Assembly: GCA_019925095.2 (NCBI GenBank)
Contig: CM034407.1
Coordinates: 6,161,210 to 6,225,209, forward strand
Direction: 5' to 3'
Length of the DNA stretch: 64,000 nt
From: Dendrolimus kikuchii
Lineage: Eukaryota; Arthropoda; Insecta; Lepidoptera; Lasiocampidae
The notes beneath the pieces were generated by a model. The model saw only the letters and a list, made by a program, of their open reading frames with translations, searched no databases and was not told the origin of the DNA. How positions within the stretch are numbered: the first letter of the stretch is position 1; the number at the start of each line of letters is the position of its first letter. This document shows positions 47,463 through 58,065 of this stretch, one piece after another. A program made the position numbers and the translations under genes.

Positions 47463-47712
47463 GACGGTCTTTGTGGTTGAGTGGGCTAAGCCTTTGCCGA
47501 CTGAACTCATTGCAACCCAGAGGCTCCATGTTCGATTCCTGGTATAGTAAATTTCGGAAACGAATTTTCTCCGTTATTTACTTATGGTCTGGGTGTCTGG
47601 GTTCGGCCACAGAGTAGTCCGTTGTATTATTACCCATAACACAAGCGTAACTTTTTTAATTTGGGGATATATATACAATACGTGTGTTTGTCTGCCGATT
47701 ATTGATTATAGT
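47463..47712 (+). repeat. SINE-C, full length
   Basis: Head gacggtctttgtggttgagt with A-box-like tggttgagtgg, B box gttcgattcc, ctggtatagtaaatttcgga, ggtctgggtgtctgggttcg, and tail gtgtgtttgtctgccgatta. Ends about 15 bp before the truncated LTR. Confidence 0.8.
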
Positions 47713-47726
47713 ATTACGACCTTATT

Positions 47727-48142
47727 ACACTTTATTACCGTTCGGCATTTGGACTTCTTTTGTTTACTTTGTATTTAAAATTTGTGATTAGAAAACAGCC
47801 TATTGTGTATATTTTATGGCAGACATTAGCCAGGTGTGTCGGACTGATTCTAGGAAATTCGGTCCACGCGGTCGGGCAGACATATTGCATCTGCATAAAA
47901 CAATGCCCGAATGGAGAAATCGGCAGTCGAGGGGAACCACGAACGAAGCGAGACGTGTGTACATATAGGGAATGTCTATTAGTGACGGACTTTACGCGTT
48001 TTATGGAATTACGACCTTCTGCATTACGTTTGGCTTTGTTGTATTCGGTTATATTTGTACGTGTGTTATACATGTTCGTATAGTTCTAATAAACTCTATA
48101 GTAATTCTAACGGCATTTTAATTCGAGTCTCGCGACTCGTAA
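47727..48142 (+). mobile_element. LTR-G, 5'-truncated copy
   Basis: Begins within the LTR (ttattaccgttcggcatttg region) and lacks the first ~75 bp including TGTTAC. It ends attcgagtctcgcgactcgt followed by aaaaaca rather than AACA. Retains the cagacatattgcatctgcat, cgagcgaag-like and AATAAA blocks. No duplication found. Confidence 0.7.
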
Positions 48143-48734
48143 AAACAGTATTATTTCTCTTCGAGACACTTCTGTCGCTATGCCTACTATCTTCGTACAG
48201 AGTTCTCACACTGATAAACACTGCGTAAAAACTACATTGACTTTGCTATTATTTAATACCTACAAACCGATATAGATATATCGTTATCGATCATTAGCGA
48301 AGAATTCCATTCGTTTTTTCTAAACACGTTTTGTGTTCCTTTAAGTTATGTTACCTTGAGTTTTATGATGTAACTTCTCTCTATAGAATAAACTCCACAT
48401 TCAGATGACGTGAATTCAAAAACTGCGCGCAGAAAACTTTTAAGAGGCCTTTCTAGATAATGTAACATTTATTAAATCTACCATTAAAATAAATGAAGAC
48501 ATATTCTTTTTTCTATACCTATTGAAAGATACAGTTATCAAAACTGACATGTTAACAATATAAGTAGTTTTTCTGCGTGTGTCTAATACTGGTAGGTTTA
48601 ATAAATATCTAATGTGATTTTCATTAATTCTACCATTGGAAATTAATAAATAATAAAATAAAAAGTTTTAGAATAAAAAATATGGGCTCCTCAATTTTGA
48701 ACAAGGAATTGTTTACATGCCGTGCTGGTACAGC

Positions 48735-48895
48735 AGACAGGCTGACGACCCACCCTATGCAAAGTGGTAACCGTCGCCTATGGACATTTGCAACACCAAA
48801 AGTGCTACAAAAGCCCTGCCAGCTTTAAAAGAGGGGCTGTAACCAAGTCAATGTCGGGCATCGTCAAGGTTATTATGGCAGCATATTTTAGATTA
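48735..48895 (-). repeat. SINE-B, 5'-truncated
   Basis: acagcagacaggctgacgac, gtggtaaccgtcgcctatgg, acatttgcaacaccaaaagt and atggcagcatattttaga correspond to SINE-B on the complement. Confidence 0.6.
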
Positions 48896-48929
48896 TAATG
48901 TATATGGTAAGTATCTTTTATTGAAATTT

Positions 48930-49225
48930 ATGAAAAAATAAAAATCTAGTACCCGAACCAAGCGCCACCTACCGGTTCCAATTGTGGATTTAAACCATCC
49001 GGGTACCCACTCAAATAGACAAGAACAAAATCACCAAAATCGGTCCAGGTGATTAGGAGGATTCTAGAACCCGATCTTAGCGCCACCTACCGGTTCCAAC
49101 GGTATAAAAAGTATCCTATGTCCGTCTTCTGGTTCTAAGGTAACCAATTTTCAGCCAAATCGGTACAGCCGTTCTTGAGTTATAAATAGTGTAACTAACA
49201 CAACTTTCTTTTATATATATAGATT
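48930..49225 (+). repeat. NA-2 repeat with internal duplication
   Basis: agcgccacctaccggttcca appears twice (about 48961 and 49080). The 3' part aaatcggtacagccgttctt, gagttataaatagtg and tatatatatagatt matches the 53304 copy. Confidence 0.55.
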
Positions 49226-49364
49226 AAAATTTACTTGTGACAAAATTAATAGTTAGCAAATACAATAAACAATCATCGTTGGTAGCAAATTTTTCCAGGT
49301 AACACAAGTCGATAGTGAAGGTATAAAGCATATCAAAATTAAGGAAACCTGTAAATTTATCGAG

Positions 49365-49480
49365 ATTATCCATCTATGAAACCCACCAATCCGCCTTAGA
49401 GAATCGTATCCGATACACCATCTATTACTGCGATATAAAGAGACTAAAGCCCAACAGTGGGACTTTTATGAGGCATCATT
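49365..49480 (+). repeat. SINE-A 3' fragment, diverged
   Basis: cgagattatccatctatgaa, acccaccaatccgccttaga, gcccaacagtgggactttta and tgaggcatcatt follow the SINE-A body and tail order. Confidence 0.5.
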
Positions 49481-49854
49481 TCTAAAATTCCATAAAAAAA
49501 TTACCTTGAAACCAAAGAAGGAGGAAATCCTCACAAACAAATGCAAAAATAATCTTATTCAACAAAACAGAATACTAATCAAAAGATTGCATAATTAAGT
49601 AAAAATAAATTAGCTATGAGTAATTCTTTGCCATTTAACTAACAAATGACTTATTTACCATATTTAATGTTGAACATTAACATTGTACAATGTTTACTTA
49701 TGTAATTTCTATTCACTTTTACACAGAAAAATAATATAATTATTTTTAAGCATATTACGCTCACGTGTACGATTGGTATGAAGAAGTGCAGGCATTTTTT
49801 TATATAATATTTACCTATTCCAAATACATAAAATTAAATAAATATACAATGCAA

Positions 49855-50510
49855 AACCGACTTCAAAAACTAAAAAGTCGGTGCTTAGTAATTTAAAAAA
49901 AATATAGTAATTTTTATGTTTTACTCTGCACCGACTTCAAGATGTTTTAGATAATATATATTAATAATAATACCTTTAGAAATAAGTTATTTTATACTTT
50001 TTAGGTTTTTAGTTTTTGAAGTCGGTTTTTTAAACGAAGTTTTTTTATTTTATTTGTTACTTTGTAGTGTCTAGCTATATATGGGTAGACCTACGAAAGG
50101 TGCCGCGCCCCTTAAAATATATAGGTCCCAAGAAACGGGAACAAAAAAATGTTCGTAAAATGAAAACTACTGGGCCAAACTATGTCAAATTTTTAGGGGA
50201 CCAAATGGAAGCTGTTACGCGTGGAACAAAAAAGAATCACGTAAATCGGATAATAACTCTCAGAGTAATCGGTGTACATATGGAACGGAATGGAAATTTT
50301 TTCATAAAAAATGTTCATAAAATGAAAACTACTGGGCCAAACTATGTCAAATTTTTAGGGGACCAAATGGAAGCTATTCCGCGTCGAACAAAAAAGAATC
50401 ACGTAAATCGGATCATAAATCTCGGAGTAATTGGTGAACATACTTAAAAAAAAAACGATCCCGACGAATTATAACCTCCTCCTTTTTTTTGAAGTCGGTT
50501 CATAAAAGGT
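49855..50510 (+). repeat. NA-1 element with a 162-bp tandem duplication
   Basis: Carries alternating accgacttc and gaagtcggt motifs at 49857-49882, 49930-49943, 50018-50027 and 50490-50500. Within it, the segment starting atgttcgtaaaatgaaaact (50149) repeats at 50311 as atgttcataaaatgaaaact. Because 162 is a multiple of three, a 126-codon frame spans both units with KMKTTGPNYVKFLGDQMEA repeated. I interpret the frame as non-genic. Confidence 0.55.
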
Positions 50511-50644
50511 AGAACGTAATATACACGAATAGTGAAATAGTTCTCTGAAATTTCCGTAGATCAAGACTATGTTTCTGTTGACTTGGGATCGGTGATAAGA
50601 GAAACTAATGCACATTATTTTTGCAAAATAATTGAGCTGAGGAT

Positions 50645-50722
50645 TGTAGTCTAATTAGTATAATTTATTGCATAAACCGGAATGACACGGGTTCACTCCT
50701 GTCGTTCTATTTCGATACAAAT
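50645..50722 (+). pseudogene. tRNA-like relic
   Basis: tagtctaattagtataattt suggests an A-box region, and acgggttcactcctgtcgtt a B box with a short T-arm-like stem (ACGGG/CCTGT). No full cloverleaf. Possibly a SINE head. Confidence 0.3.
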
Positions 50723-51004
50723 GGATCTAAAAACTTTAAAAAGAGAACTTGTTTTTTTTTTACAATGTTTTTTTATAAATGACTGCTATTTTAAGCAGTT
50801 GTGAGTGCTATTATTCTATTTCTAAGCAGTAAAAAAGTCATTTATAGAAAACGATGTAACGATTCAATTAGTTTATTTTTTAGGATTGTTTAACTCAATT
50901 TCTATTCAAATTGAAAGACAGAAATAAAACGTCTTTCGGCTTACACTTAAAATGAATTATTTGGTGTGAGGCTAAATAAAAACTTTAACAATACTCATTG
51001 ATAC

Positions 51005-51436
51005 TGTTACAACTCAGATCCCGACAAACATAAAACCCACCTGCATATCTCAAACAAAGCACATTTATTACCCGTCGGCATTTGAACTAATAACATTTAA
51101 ATTCTTTTGTGATCGTCTTCTTTTGTTTACTTATTGGTATACGGCTTATTGTTGTATTGTGATCATATTGCATCTGTGCAGTATAAAGCAATGGCCCGAT
51201 TGAGGGAGCAGGCAGTCGAGCGATAACCACGAGCGAAGCAAGACGTGTGTACTACAATCGGGAATCTAATAAGTGACGTGACTTAGCGCATTTTATTGAA
51301 TTACGACCTTCTGCATTACGATTGGACTTGTTGTGTTTGGTTATATTTGTACCTGTGTTATACGTGTTTGTATAGTTCTAATAAACTCTATAGTAATTCT
51401 AACGGCATTTTAATTCGAGTCTCGCGACTCGTAACA
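51005..51436 (+). mobile_element. LTR-G solo LTR, 432 bp
   Basis: Starts TGTTACAACTCAGATCCCGA and ends GACTCGTAACA. A perfect 4-bp duplication ATAC lies at 51001-51004 and 51437-51440. The internal cagtataaagca and AATAAA elements match the 34.2 kb copy, but about 70 bp between are deleted. No internal coding region. Confidence 0.85.
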
Positions 51437-51540
51437 ATACTTAACATAAATAACTAACTATACTAAGTTGACATAACTTACTTGACGTAACTTAAAACCA
51501 TTGAAATGTAGTTTTATTAACATAAAAAAAAATAATTGGA

Positions 51541-51880
51541 TTGAACGAAGATGTAGTGACAAGAGTTGAAAAAGGAGTGTTAAGGTGGTTTGGATATATA
51601 GAGAGAATGAATGAAAGCAATATCACAAAACAAGTATATGACAGCCTTGTTGTGACTGGTAGAGTGAGTGCCGGTGGACCGAGACGTACTCACCATGATC
51701 AAATTGAAGATATTTTGAAAAAAGGTCAGATAAAAAGTAGTTTAAATAAGCGTGTATGTATAAAAAGATTAATAAAAGTTGATGAAGCGAAAAGTGTTTG
51801 TCAGGATCGTAGCAGGTGGAGATCCATCGTCTCTGCCTACCCCAATGGGAAACAGGCGTGACAATATGTATGTATGTAAC
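51541..51880 (+). pseudogene. RTE-2 LINE C-terminus with (TATG)n tail
   Basis: Encodes NEDVVTRVEKGVLRWFGYIE, RMNESNITKQVYDSLVVTGR, GPRRTHHDQIEDIL and ends RSIVSAYPNGKQA-stop at 51861, then caatatgtatgtatgtaa. Homologous to RTE-1 at 59690-59989, with the RTE-2 reading ITRVEKG shared with the minus-strand copy at 43850. Strongly 5'-truncated, but the preserved frame is intact. Confidence 0.75.
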
Positions 51881-51898
51881 AATTTTAATATAGAAAAC

Positions 51899-52388
51899 AG
51901 TTGGGGGCTAAGAAGACGTGATTAATAAATCCACGAGAAGCTTACGTTGTTACGAAATATATTTTCAAGTGTTACTTCAACGGTGGCAGAAACAACTTAA
52001 GACAGCCACGCATTCCAATATTAAATTTAAATTTAACATGTACAAAAAGTTTGCACTCATTGTTCTTGATCAACAGAGCTTGTACCTGAATTCTCCAGCT
52101 ATCGTAATTGTCCTTGCCCAAGGGCTCGATTCGCATCGACATACTGCTCATCGTTCTGCACCTTTTCGCAATTAATTACACTGCTTCTGAATATTCTCCG
52201 ATCCGAATTCTTTTTGTTAATAATATAACAGCGCTATGGATTTGCGCTGTCTGGGCCCATAACCAATGTTGGGGGCTAAGAAGACGTGATTAATAAATCC
52301 ACGAGAGGCTTACGTTGTTACGAGATATATTTTCAAGTGTTATTTCAACGGTGGCAGAAACAACTTAAGACAGCCACGCATTCCAATA
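51899..52388 (-). mobile_element. Internally deleted Copia-type LTR element (TRIM-like), 490 bp
   Basis: Two 122-bp direct repeats (51899-52020 and 52267-52388) differ at only about four positions. They flank a 246-bp noncoding interior. Reading the minus strand, the right-hand LTR ends ...CCCCCAACA and is immediately followed by TTGGTTATGGGCCCAGAC, which matches the Copia primer-binding site for the initiator-tRNA-Met half molecule. A 5-bp duplication AAAAC lies at 51894-51898 and 52389-52393. LTR starts read TATTGGAATG in both copies rather than TGTTGG. No gag, integrase or RT, so it would need enzymes in trans. Confidence 0.85.
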
Positions 52389-52834
52389 AAAACAATGGGT
52401 TTTCTAATCACTACAAGCAATTTTGTTCAGACATCTTAAGGATAGAAAAAAAAACTATGAAACAGATAACAAGTCGTTTAAAAAATAATATCAGTATATG
52501 TCCATAAATTAAACGAATCATGAAAGGGTGACCCTGTGAGCAGTTAATAAATATTCAAATAAAACATTGAAATTGCCTACCGTAGTGCGAAACTTGCACG
52601 GAACCAACACCAATGATAAATTATCTGTGGTTCATTTATCACTGGCAACATTGTAGCCGTGGAATACGCAAACCCAAGATTCGTATCTGTGTCACGTGGG
52701 AATCATGGAATAGTGAATTTCCTTTAATTCTCCCAAAGGTACTAAAGCCAATAACGCGAAGCCGCGAAGCGAAGCGAATCTTAACGAATGTTCGATGAGT
52801 ACCTGTTATGGTTCACAATATTTTCATATTTTTA

Positions 52835-52945
52835 CAAATGCACATTAGACCAGAAAATGAAGGCGCATGTGGCCACGCTTCGAACCCACGTCGTTTCAGT
52901 TTAGAATGTAAGTGCGCTAACCATTAAGCTAATCATCGGTAGAAT
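52835..52945 (-). repeat. SINE-D, tRNA-headed fragment
   Basis: On the minus strand: tagcttaatggttagcgcac (A box), gacgtgggttcgaagcgtgg (B box), then ctggtctaatgtgca similar to the SINE-A body. Head sequence between boxes differs from SINE-A. Confidence 0.55.
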
Positions 52946-52965
52946 ACAGAAATATTGTCTACCAC

Positions 52966-53246
52966 TAAGGGCCTTACTTATAATCGTTTCTTAAATTTAA
53001 GAAACTGCTCAGCAACTGATTAGTGAAAATCTTACCCATAAACTCCTCTTTAGTCGAATATTTTGGGTACAACCTACGTTAATAATTAAAATTTAGTTTA
53101 TCTGTGCTCCTCTTAGGTAAACAACAGGTAATACACGTTTATAAGTGAAAAAAAAATATATTCATTGATTAGGGTCTGATTCTGATTCTCTTACTTAATA
53201 GATGGCTAATCGTTTCTTAACGAGATTATTATAAGTAAGGCCGTAA
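52966..53246. mobile_element. PIF/Harbinger-type MITE, 275 bp
   Basis: Left terminus GGGCCTTACTTATAATCGTT; the complement of the right terminus reads CGGCCTTACTTATAATAATC, with TTAAGAAAC shared further in. TAA lies on both sides (52966-52968 and 53244-53246), the 3-bp duplication typical of PIF/Harbinger. Noncoding. The flanks resemble the uninterrupted sequence at 53750-53845. Confidence 0.7.
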
Positions 53247-53303
53247 ATGTGTTACTTTTATTATGTCAATGTACAATAAAAAGTATTGATTGTTAATAAC
53301 GAC

Positions 53304-53695
53304 TAGCTGTACCCGGCAGACGCTGTCTTGCCCTTAAAAAATAAAAATCTAGAAACCGATTACAGCGCCATCAACCGGGACCAATTGTTAATCTAAACCG
53401 TCCCGCGATCCACTTAAATATACAAAATAATAATTTCACCTAAATCAGACAAATTAAAATGAGCTTAAATGCAGTCACCATTGCCGAAATCGGCGGGGAA
53501 AAATCAGAACAAATGAATGGCTAGACTTGATGTTTTTTTAATGAGTTTTTTTTATTGATGAATATCATATTTTAATACATTTTACCTATTCCGGACGAAG
53601 ACAATTCCAAAAACACAAAAATCATAAAAATTGGTCCAGCCGTTCTTGAGTTATAAATGGTGTAACTAACACGACTTTGTTTTATACATATAGGT
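53304..53695 (+). repeat. NA-2 repeat, near full length
   Basis: Starts actagctgtacccggcagac, includes cgattacagcgccatcaacc and aatttcacctaaatcagac, and ends aaattggtccagccgttctt, gagttataaatggtgtaact, tatacatataggtt. Confidence 0.6.
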
Positions 53696-54234
53696 TACTT
53701 AAAGCTAAGTTTCTTCTCTGTATTGAATATATAACAACTTTTTTGTATTATGGGTAGAATACAGAAATATTACTAATAAATATTAGTAGTGTGTTTTATT
53801 ATGTTGGTGAACAATAAAGAGTATTGAATTGATTTGATTTGGTACTTAGGATTAGTTAAAACTGAGTTTTCTTCTTTATCTTGAAGAGATAAGAAAACAA
53901 TTTGAATTCTAGCCTAATACAGAACTACCTAAACCAGTTCTAGCGTCGCAAAATGACAACCCTGGCGTTGTTAGCCTCGCGTCCGGTCAAGTTTTTGCCT
54001 CGTATCTTTTTGCGCGGGCGTAACTTGGTGGCGGGTTCATAACTATTATTTACGGTTTCTTTCGTTTTAAACTTAATGCAATGATGAGTCGGCCATGCCG
54101 GTATATATATTTATTATATAGCTAAACATTAATAGACCGCGGCTCAGGAATTCAGTAGGTATAAGCAAATAAATCACTCACACACACTGATTTTTAATAT
54201 AGTTAAATTATATATATGTATATATATATATATA

Positions 54235-54525
54235 AGTCGTGGTAGCGTAATGGATAGTGCGGGCGTCCGAAACTCAGAGGGCGCGGTTACGATCCTGGCC
54301 GGAACTTGGCAGTTTTCTGACCTAATGTGCACATGTTGTTACAATTACCACGTACTAACAACGGTGAAGGAAAACATCGTGATACATCCTGCACATCGAG
54401 ATAACCGATGTGTCACACCTGCCAAGCCGCCTTGGACAAGCGTGGCGGGTATACTGTCCGTTCCCCCTATAAATGGGAGTCCCGAGCCCAGCAGTGGGAC
54501 AGTTATGGGCTGTTATTATTATATA
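54235..54525 (+). repeat. SINE-A, near full length
   Basis: Head agtcgtggtagcgtaatgga, B box decayed (ggttacgatcct), ctgacctaatgtgcacatgt, gataaccgatgtgtcacacc, and tail gcccagcagtgggacagtta with an ATT-rich end. Preceded by a TATA microsatellite. Confidence 0.8.
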
Positions 54526-54773
54526 TTATATGTACATAATAATGTGAGTTAAATATTTGAATAGGACACTATATTGACCCCTAAAATATAGTGTATTAAT
54601 CGTCACTAGAATAAATCGATTACTGAGGCACGTATCGCACGCTTAATCCAGTACTGACAGTAGCCAAAAATGTGAACTTTACAGTAGAGCCAAAAACATT
54701 TTTTAAACATGGACATGAGTATGATTCAAAAGGTTATAATATACTAATAATTATGCAAAATTAGCAAGTTGAA

Positions 54774-54995
54774 GTGACAGTGGGCGGTCACGTCTGCCGC
54801 AGGACCGATGGACGAGTCCTGGAGTGGAGATCGCGTCTCGGTAAACGTAGTGTCGGACGCCCTTCAGCCGGATGGAACGATGACCTGTGCAAAGTCGCCG
54901 GTAGTCGCTAGATGAAAAAGTCAGAGGACAGGGATGAGTGGCGCCGACTTGGGGAGGTCTACGTCCAGCAGTGGACTGTGAATGCCTGACGAATT
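54774..54995 (+). pseudogene. RTE-4 type LINE ORF C-terminus
   Basis: With frameshifts it reads KWQWAVTSAAG / VLEWRSRLGKRSVGRPSAGW, NDDLCKVAGSR-stop-MKKSED, RDEWRRLGEVYVQQWTVNA-stop. The GRP..W.DDL and YVQQW signatures are shared with the scraps at 9851, 20010 and 40010. Dead copy. Confidence 0.65.
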
Positions 54996-55194
54996 ACTTG
55001 CATTATTACAATGACTGTCTAGTGGATATTTTTGTTAGTTTTAAACCAGGTGTTTGCGATTGATGCAACTCTTTCATTTTCATCAGACCCCACATTACAT
55101 TATAACTTATTATTATAAGTAAATCACACAAGTCACTCGCCTTACAGAAGTCTTATACTAAATACACAATAAGATCTCTGTAAAACTACGTTTT

Positions 55195-55300
55195 AACGGT
55201 TTTAAGCGCGGTAATTTATTTGATTTTTGTTATTCCGACTTTTCGGCCACTTTTCAGTGGCCGTGATCATGGAAGAGAAAGATGTCAAGTGTCAACGAGT
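55195..55300 (+). repeat. Dispersed-repeat fragment
   Basis: ttattccgacttttcggcca, cttttcagtggccgtgatca is a motif familiar from lepidopteran interspersed repeats; only one copy lies in this window. Confidence 0.3.
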
Positions 55301-55382
55301 ATTGTTAAAGTTTTATTTAGCCTACCACCAACTTGTTCATTTTAATTATTTTGTTTATGGCTATTATTTACTCTATGGGAGC

Positions 55383-55465
55383 CTAATCTAATTTACCACC
55401 GCTTCGTAACATGTTGTGGCTTGAAGAGAAGCGGCGCAAGAAACTCTTCAGCAAACATGCCTAGC
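55383..55465 (-). repeat. LINE 3'UTR fragment
   Basis: The complement contains gaagagtttcttgcgccgct, tctcttcaagcc and atgttacgaagcgg, comparable with 39287-39340. Confidence 0.4.
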
Positions 55466-56291
55466 TCTAATAATTTTATATAATATTAAAATGGGTGGAA
55501 AGAAAAATAAAAGAAATTATCAGTCAAGTTGGTTTGTGTTCCGTTGCACGCAGAAAGAGATGTATACAAGTCGCGAAAACTTAAGAAAATATTAAGATTT
55601 CTATAAGGTTAATATACAAATAAAAAGCTGTAAAATCACAAAGTATACAATTAGAATTGGAAAGCAAGATTCATTTAATACAATACCAAATTACCAAGAT
55701 TAACGCCATTACACGTATTTCTATATTTTACGATAGATGGCATTAAAAAGTCGATTTGGCAGGATTTTGGAGTGTCTATATTGCATTAAACGTGCAATGT
55801 AATTATTTTGTCAACGTTTAGCGCTTTACGAACTCGCGTTCTTGGCAGATTCTCACGAAAATGTGGAGCACCCTTAAAGACTATTGTTATTTATTTATTT
55901 GGTTATTCTACGTGTAAAGTAACAAGAATAATTTTAGTTATATATGTTATTATGATATACTTCACTAAAAAGTAAATTTAAATAGACGAGGATTTATTAA
56001 AATAGGGAAAGTTGCAAAATCCTTAATTATATCTCATCCAATGAACTGGCTAAACTAGTAGCACGTCATTAATCAGTATAGTAATAATGAGATCTAGATA
56101 TATTAAATTGATTAATCAAGAAATCTAAATCGATTTATTGTATAATGAACTCCGATCAAAATGAGTCTAGACTAATTAAAAAACATCTCTTATTATATAG
56201 AATTATGGTCAAATTAAAACCCAAAATAGATTTATTGTTTTGTTTTTAGAAAATAGCATTAAGAGAGCGGACAGTCAAAACAATTGAGATA

Positions 56292-56600
56292 TATAATAAT
56301 AATAATATCAGCCCATAAATGTCCCACAGTTGGGCGCGGGCCTCCCATTATAGGGGAAACGGACAGTATACCCGCCACGCATGTCCAAGGCGGCTTGGCA
56401 GGTTTGACACATCGGTTTTCTTTATGTGCAGGTTGCATCACGATGTTTTCCTTCACCGTTGTTAGCACGTGGTGATTGTAACAACAATATGCACATTAGG
56501 TCAGAAAACTGCCTAAGTGGTGCATGCGTTCCGGCCAGGACCAAAACCGCGCGCTTTGAATTTCGGACGCCCGTACTAGCCATTACGCTACCACGACTTT
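56292..56600 (-). repeat. SINE-A, full length
   Basis: (TAA)n tail, tcagcccataaatgtcccac, agttgggcgcgggcctccca, gacacatcggttttctttat, gtgcatgcgttccggccagg, and gccattacgctaccacgact. The B box is mutated (ggaccaaaaccgcgcg on +). Confidence 0.8.
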
Positions 56601-56727
56601 TGAGATGCTTTATATAAACTTACAGAACGTATCGCAGCCTCATAGATTTTATACAAACGAATCTACTTATGATGTCATTAGTAGATATAAGTAAAACGAG
56701 TTAAGTAGCGCATTCAAATTATTATAG

Positions 56728-57130
56728 ACTAGCTTACCCGGCGAACTTCGTACCGCTTCAGAATCAATAAATAAAAAAACGTTGATTTCTGAACGACGGG
56801 ACGAACATCAAACGTTTGACATTCCATACCAAAAGAATGAAGAAAAACTTCACTTTTAAATTTAATTTGATTTCTGAACGAATTTTAATTTCAATTGATT
56901 TCTAAACGACGGGACAAACATAAAATGATTGACAGGTAGGAATAGTTTCTAAGGGAAAGCGAAATTGTTGTGTTTACTATACTCAAAGCATTTTTTTTAT
57001 ATTTACTCACCTTTTAAACCTTCCCTGGACTTCTACAAATAATTCATAATCAAAATTAGCCAAATCACTCCAGCCGTTCTCGAGTTTTAGTGAGACTAAC
57101 GAAAAGCAATTGATTTTTATATATATAGAT
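56728..57130 (+). repeat. NA-3 repeat, near full length
   Basis: Starts actagcttacccggcgaact. Contains two copies of a 38-bp block (tgatttctgaacgacgggac at 56784 and tgatttctaaacgacgggac at 56899). Ends cactccagccgttctcgagt, gagactaacg and tatatatatagat. Non-autonomous; class not assigned. Confidence 0.5.
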
Positions 57131-57208
57131 GAAATAATTTAAATTATTTATATCGTGATATTTTAAAAGTTACATAACGGGATGTTAATTCATCGCCTGT
57201 TTTTAATG

Positions 57209-57420
57209 ATGCCCTCGTAGAGCATAGAGGGGCTCCGGGTTCGATTCCTGGTATAGCATATTGCGTAAACGAACTTTACGTTATTTACTATGGTCTGGGT
57301 GTCTGGGATGCGCTCCAGATTCGTCCGTTGTGTATTATCCATAACACAAGCATAACTTGCTTAATTTGGGGATATGCAATGTGTGTGTTTGTCTGTCGGT
57401 TATTTATTATTATTAATAAT
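57209..57420 (+). repeat. SINE-C, head-decayed
   Basis: ggctccgggttcgattcctg (B box), ctatggtctgggtgtctggg, cataacacaagcataacttg, and tail gtgtgtttgtctgtcggtta with an ATT-rich end. The A-box half is decayed. Confidence 0.75.
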
Positions 57421-57429
57421 TATATAATA

Positions 57430-57885
57430 TTTAAAAATATTGGAATTTATTGTAAACATGTCTGTGTCCGCATCCCTATTACAAAAAAATACAAGGATGT
57501 ATTTCGAATTGTAATAAGCTGTAAATATGTAAAAAGTAGCGATCAGTTTAGTTTTAAATGACCACTTTATTGATGCCATACTTAATGTTGTTTATCATCA
57601 TAAATCTCCGATCTAACGGCAACTAGTTTACCAAATTATGTTTAAATATTTTTTAATAAATGTAAATGGTTGGTAGTTATTTTGTCCGTGTTCTTTCAAA
57701 AACATTTTGAGACAAAATTTTGAATAAGTCCAAAATTGAGAGTTAATATATTATTTTTTAAGTTTGTAAATATATTTATTTATCTAAATAACAGCATATT
57801 TTGTATGACACAAAATCAGAAACGTTTGTAAGAACAATTTAAAAAGATGTTATACAATAAGACATACTATCACGTTAACGAGTAC
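57430..57885. other. AT-rich, nothing recognised
   Basis: No supported coding region or repeat; homopolymeric A/T runs only. Confidence 0.4.
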
Positions 57886-57894
57886 TTAATTGAC

Positions 57895-58050
57895 AACAAA
57901 AACAGCGCTACCAACCGGGTCCAATCATCAATTTAAATCATTCTCAAATCCCCTTGAACATACACAAAAAATTTCATCAAAATCGGTCCAACTGTTTAGG
58001 AGGAGTTCAGTGACATACACACGAATAGAAGAAACATATAGGTGTTATTT
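57895..58050 (+). repeat. NA-2 fragment
   Basis: aaacagcgctaccaaccggg, tccaatcatcaatttaaatc, catcaaaatcggtccaactg, gaggagttcagtgacataca, gaatagaagaaacatatagg. Confidence 0.55.
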
Positions 58051-58065
58051 TTTACTTTTTTTATT

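Noticed and set aside
50067..50447. 126-codon frame with an internal repeat
   Set aside because: Lies wholly inside an NA-1 repeat and arises from a 162-bp duplication.
51918..52507. Two similar frames beginning MINKSTR (51918 and 52286)
   Set aside because: They start inside the two copies of the 122-bp LTR; the shared residues are the LTR, not a gene family.
4381..57420. Candidate tRNA genes from good A/B boxes
   Set aside because: The boxes belong to SINE-A and SINE-C heads with long bodies and tails; no acceptor-stem pairing or CCA-type 3' processing context was seen.
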